A DNA stretch of 7,554 nucleotides, from NCBI GenBank assembly GCA_035545555.1, contig DASZYD010000015.1:1-7554 (forward strand), given 5' to 3'. The stretch's first letter is position 1. Every line of letters begins with the position of its first letter. Source of the stretch: JANWHZ01 sp035545555. GTDB lineage: Bacteria; Patescibacteriota; Saccharimonadia; Saccharimonadales; UBA4665. Under the pieces are notes generated by a model. That model was given only the letters and a program-made list of their open reading frames with translations, was not told where the DNA came from and made no database searches. This document shows, one piece after another, positions 5,937 through 7,554 of this stretch. The translations under genes were made by a program, and so were the position numbers.

Positions 5937-6650
5937 TTACAGGACCTCCTCCAATTCCTCGCCGGTGCGGCGCACTAATGTCATAACATCACGGTAGCTC
6001 TGGCGGGTCGGGCCCAGAACACCGATATAGCTCCGGTCGCTAAACGGACCGCGGAAGCGGCTGATGATCAGGCTACAGCCGGCACTGCGGCCGATCGGGT
6101 TCTCGGCACCGATATAAACGCTGAGCGGCTCATTCGGTGCTGCCTCGCGCAGCCATGGTTCCAGATTATCCAGCAGCTGTGCCACTTGCCGCACCTGCAT
6201 GCCATTGATGAACTCCGGCTGACCGAACAGATTGGAGAGACCACTCATATACAGCTGGTTACCGATGGTAGCCAGCCCAAGATTATGCGTCAGCTCTACC
6301 AGCGTGTCCACCGCGTTGCGGATCAGCCGCTCCGGCATGATGCCCGGGGCAACCCGGGCCGCCAGTGCGCGCTCGGCGCGGCGCTCGCCGGACGTGGCGG
6401 CATCCCGGCCGTCTTTTTCTTCGGCAAGCGCGTTGACGTAGAAGCGATAACCTTTGTCGGTGGGGATGCGGCCTGCGCTGGTGTGCGGCTGCGCGATGTA
6501 GCCAAGACGTTCCAGCTCGGCCATTTCAGCGCGGATAGTGGCCGAGGATACGTCAAACACCTTGGCCAGCAGATTGCTGCCGACGGGGCTGGCTACCTCG
6601 GCATACTGTTCGACAATAGCGTTCAAGATTTGGCGTTGACGTTCAGTCAT
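5937..6650 (-). CDS. hrcA: Heat-inducible transcription repressor HrcA, compact form
   Basis: HrcA represses heat-shock genes by binding CIRCE. The N-terminal winged helix-turn-helix is intact, including SPVGSNLLA (21-29), SSATIRAEMAELERLGYI (35-52) and the HTSAGRIPTDKGYRFYV signature (56-72). The C-terminal part is also recognisable: GLSNLFGQPEF (137-147), the VYIGAENP segment (178-185) and YIGVLGPTRQSY (208-219). The protein has 237 residues against roughly 340 usual, and the shortfall lies between about residues 80 and 125, where a charged Ala/Arg/Glu-rich linker replaces most of the dimerisation region and first half of the GAF-like domain. The frame is intact, so this looks like a natural compact variant rather than a frameshift. 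The start is preceded by a weak GAGAG site. It leads the hrcA-grpE-orf106 operon and probably regulates itself and clpC. Confidence 0.95.
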   Translation of the reverse strand: MTERQRQILNAIVEQYAEVASPVGSNLLAKVFDVSSATIRAEMAELERLGYIAQPHTSAGRIPTDKGYRFYVNALAEEKDGRDAATSGERRAERALAARVAPGIMPERLIRNAVDTLVELTHNLGLATIGNQLYMSGLSNLFGQPEFINGMQVRQVAQLLDNLEPWLREAAPNEPLSVYIGAENPIGRSAGCSLIISRFRGPFSDRSYIGVLGPTRQSYRDVMTLVRRTGEELEEVL

Positions 6651-6679
6651 GACGTGCTCTCAGGTGTTTTACAGACCGT

Positions 6680-6709
6680 ATTGTACAACCTTTAGCACTC
6701 ACCGATCAA
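6680..6709 (-). promoter_or_regulatory. hrcA operon promoter
   Basis: On the minus strand, TTGATC (6709-6704) and TACAAT (6685-6680) are separated by 18 bp. The implied start near 6673 gives a leader of about 23 nt. The layout mirrors the clpC promoter: the -35 sits within the CIRCE spacer and the good half-site lies between the two boxes. Confidence 0.65.
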
Positions 6710-6718
6710 GACTGCCAG
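6692..6718. promoter_or_regulatory. Degenerate CIRCE operator at hrcA
   Basis: One half-site is perfect (TTAGCACTC, 6692-6700). After a 9-bp spacer the other reads GACTGCCAG, matching GAGTGCTAA at 6 of 9 positions. Spacing and position over the promoter are correct, so weaker HrcA autoregulation is likely. Confidence 0.7.
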
Positions 6719-6742
6719 ATAGAACCGTATCAGGAAACCTTT

Positions 6743-6760
6743 GGCCCAAACAGCAGGGCC
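6743..6760 (-). terminator. Weak hairpin after nusA, possible terminator or attenuator
   Basis: Six bases past the nusA stop, GGCCC and GGGCC form a 5-bp GC stem with an 8-nt loop. AAAGGTTTCC follows rather than a run of T, so it does not fit a standard intrinsic terminator. It may only slow or partly stop transcription before the hrcA promoter. Confidence 0.25.
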
Positions 6761-6765
6761 GGGAT

Positions 6766-7554
6766 CTATTCGCCGTGCTCTTCGATCGTTTTGAGGAGGC
6801 TGTTTTCGAGGTCGCTCTTCTTCTTGAGTTTGGGCTTGGCGGCGGGCTCGGTAGCGGCTACCGGTTCCGGTGCGGCCTGCTTGTCGGCTTCAACATCCAG
6901 CTCATAGCCGGTGAGCTTGCTGGCCAGACGGACATTCTGGCCGCCGCGGCCGATGGCGAGGCTCAGCTGGTCTTCGGGGACAACAACACGGGCGCGCTTC
7001 TGGCTTTCATCGATAATGACCTTCGTGACCTTGGTCGGGCTCAGGGCGTTTTTGATGTACTCGACCGTGTCGGTGCTGTAGACGATGATGTCGATCTTCT
7101 CCTGTTCGCCGACTTCGCTCATCACCGCGTTGACACGGGTGCCATGCCCGCCGACAAATGTACCGACCGGATCGACACCTTGGACATTGCTGGCGACCGC
7201 GATCTTGCTACGCACGCCACCTTCGCGGGCGATGCCCTTGATCTCGACAGCGCCATTGTCCATCTCGGGCACTTCGGCGCGGAACAGCCACTCGATAAAC
7301 GGTGCATTACCGCGGGAAACGACCAGCTGCGGGCCGCGCGGGCCGCGCTCGACATCTTTCAGATAGACCTTCAGGCGCTGGCCGGGATAATAGTGCTCAC
7401 CCTGGATCTGCTCACTGCGCGGCATGATGCCCTGCGCACGGCCCAGGTCGAGCCGGACGATGTTGCCTTCGACGCGCGAAACGATGGCATTGACGATGGT
7501 GCCGATCTTGTCCTCAAACTCGGCCATGACGATGTCGCGCTCGGCTTCGCGCAG
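6766..7554 (-). CDS. nusA: Transcription termination/antitermination factor NusA, 5' end outside window
   Basis: NusA binds RNA polymerase and nascent RNA, and modulates pausing, termination and antitermination. The 262 visible residues start with LREAERDIV, the end of the N-terminal polymerase-binding domain, so the ATG at 7527 is internal and the true start lies beyond the right edge. Counting from that internal Met, the S1 domain spans about 5-72. KH1 follows, with GVDPVGTFVGGHGTRV (117-132), then KH2, with VVPEDQLSLAIGRGGQNVRLA (182-202). There are no acidic repeats of the E. coli type. Instead a short Ala/Pro/Lys linker leads to a charged, probably helical end, SDLENSLLKTIEEHGE (238-253). 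The stop is TAG. The usual downstream partner infB is missing; hrcA with its own promoter follows instead. Confidence 0.95.
   Translation of the reverse strand: MREAERDIVMAEFEDKIGTIVNAIVSRVEGNIVRLDLGRAQGIMPRSEQIQGEHYYPGQRLKVYLKDVERGPRGPQLVVSRGNAPFIEWLFRAEVPEMDNGAVEIKGIAREGGVRSKIAVASNVQGVDPVGTFVGGHGTRVNAVMSEVGEQEKIDIIVYSTDTVEYIKNALSPTKVTKVIIDESQKRARVVVPEDQLSLAIGRGGQNVRLASKLTGYELDVEADKQAAPEPVAATEPAAKPKLKKKSDLENSLLKTIEEHGE

Noticed and set aside
5937..6650. HrcA as a frameshifted pseudogene
   Set aside because: The frame is open from a complete winged helix to the normal C-terminal motifs, with good coupling to grpE, so the short length is better explained by a natural internal deletion.

Overview
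This 7.55-kb window is an ordinary-looking chromosomal region in which every supported gene lies on the minus strand, so the transcription order runs from high to low coordinates: nusA (5' end outside the window), hrcA, grpE, a small two-helix membrane protein, clpC, radA, and a class A penicillin-binding protein (3' end outside the window). The DNA is GC-rich, coding density is high, and TGA is used as a stop (grpE, radA), so the standard code applies. The shortened HrcA, the short NusA tail and the shape of the PBP glycosyltransferase motif suggest a reduced-genome bacterium of the Patescibacteria/CPR type, possibly Saccharibacteria. This is an inference from family impressions, not a tested placement; a Gram-positive-like lineage with ClpC is the safer statement.

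Layout from right to left. At 6766-7554 is the S1-KH1-KH2 part of NusA with a short C-terminal tail. The gap at 6651-6765 holds a weak hairpin after nusA, then a sigma70-type promoter for hrcA overlapped by a degenerate CIRCE operator. hrcA, grpE and orf106 (6650 to 5124) form a tightly coupled operon: one base separates hrcA from grpE, and grpE overlaps orf106 as ATGA. dnaK and dnaJ, which usually follow grpE, are absent here. At 5096-5122 is a perfect CIRCE operator, which overlaps the promoter of clpC. clpC has a leader of about 120 nt containing a 5'-terminal hairpin and a second structure that could bury the Shine-Dalgarno sequence. radA follows clpC after 61 bp. The gap at 926-1053 carries a promoter for the PBP gene, which runs off the left edge.

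Functionally, 2419-6720 reads as a heat-shock and protein-quality-control unit. HrcA is the repressor, its CIRCE operators sit at its own promoter and at clpC, GrpE is the nucleotide-exchange factor for DnaK encoded elsewhere, and ClpC is the unfoldase that feeds ClpP. RadA is a recombination helicase that also follows clpC in Firmicutes. The firmest conclusion is that clpC is under HrcA/CIRCE control here, with no CtsR or McsA/B genes alongside it. The most interesting untested possibilities are a temperature-responsive clpC leader and the unknown membrane protein in the heat-shock operon. I saw no mobile element, CRISPR array, RNA gene, defence system or clearly new system.
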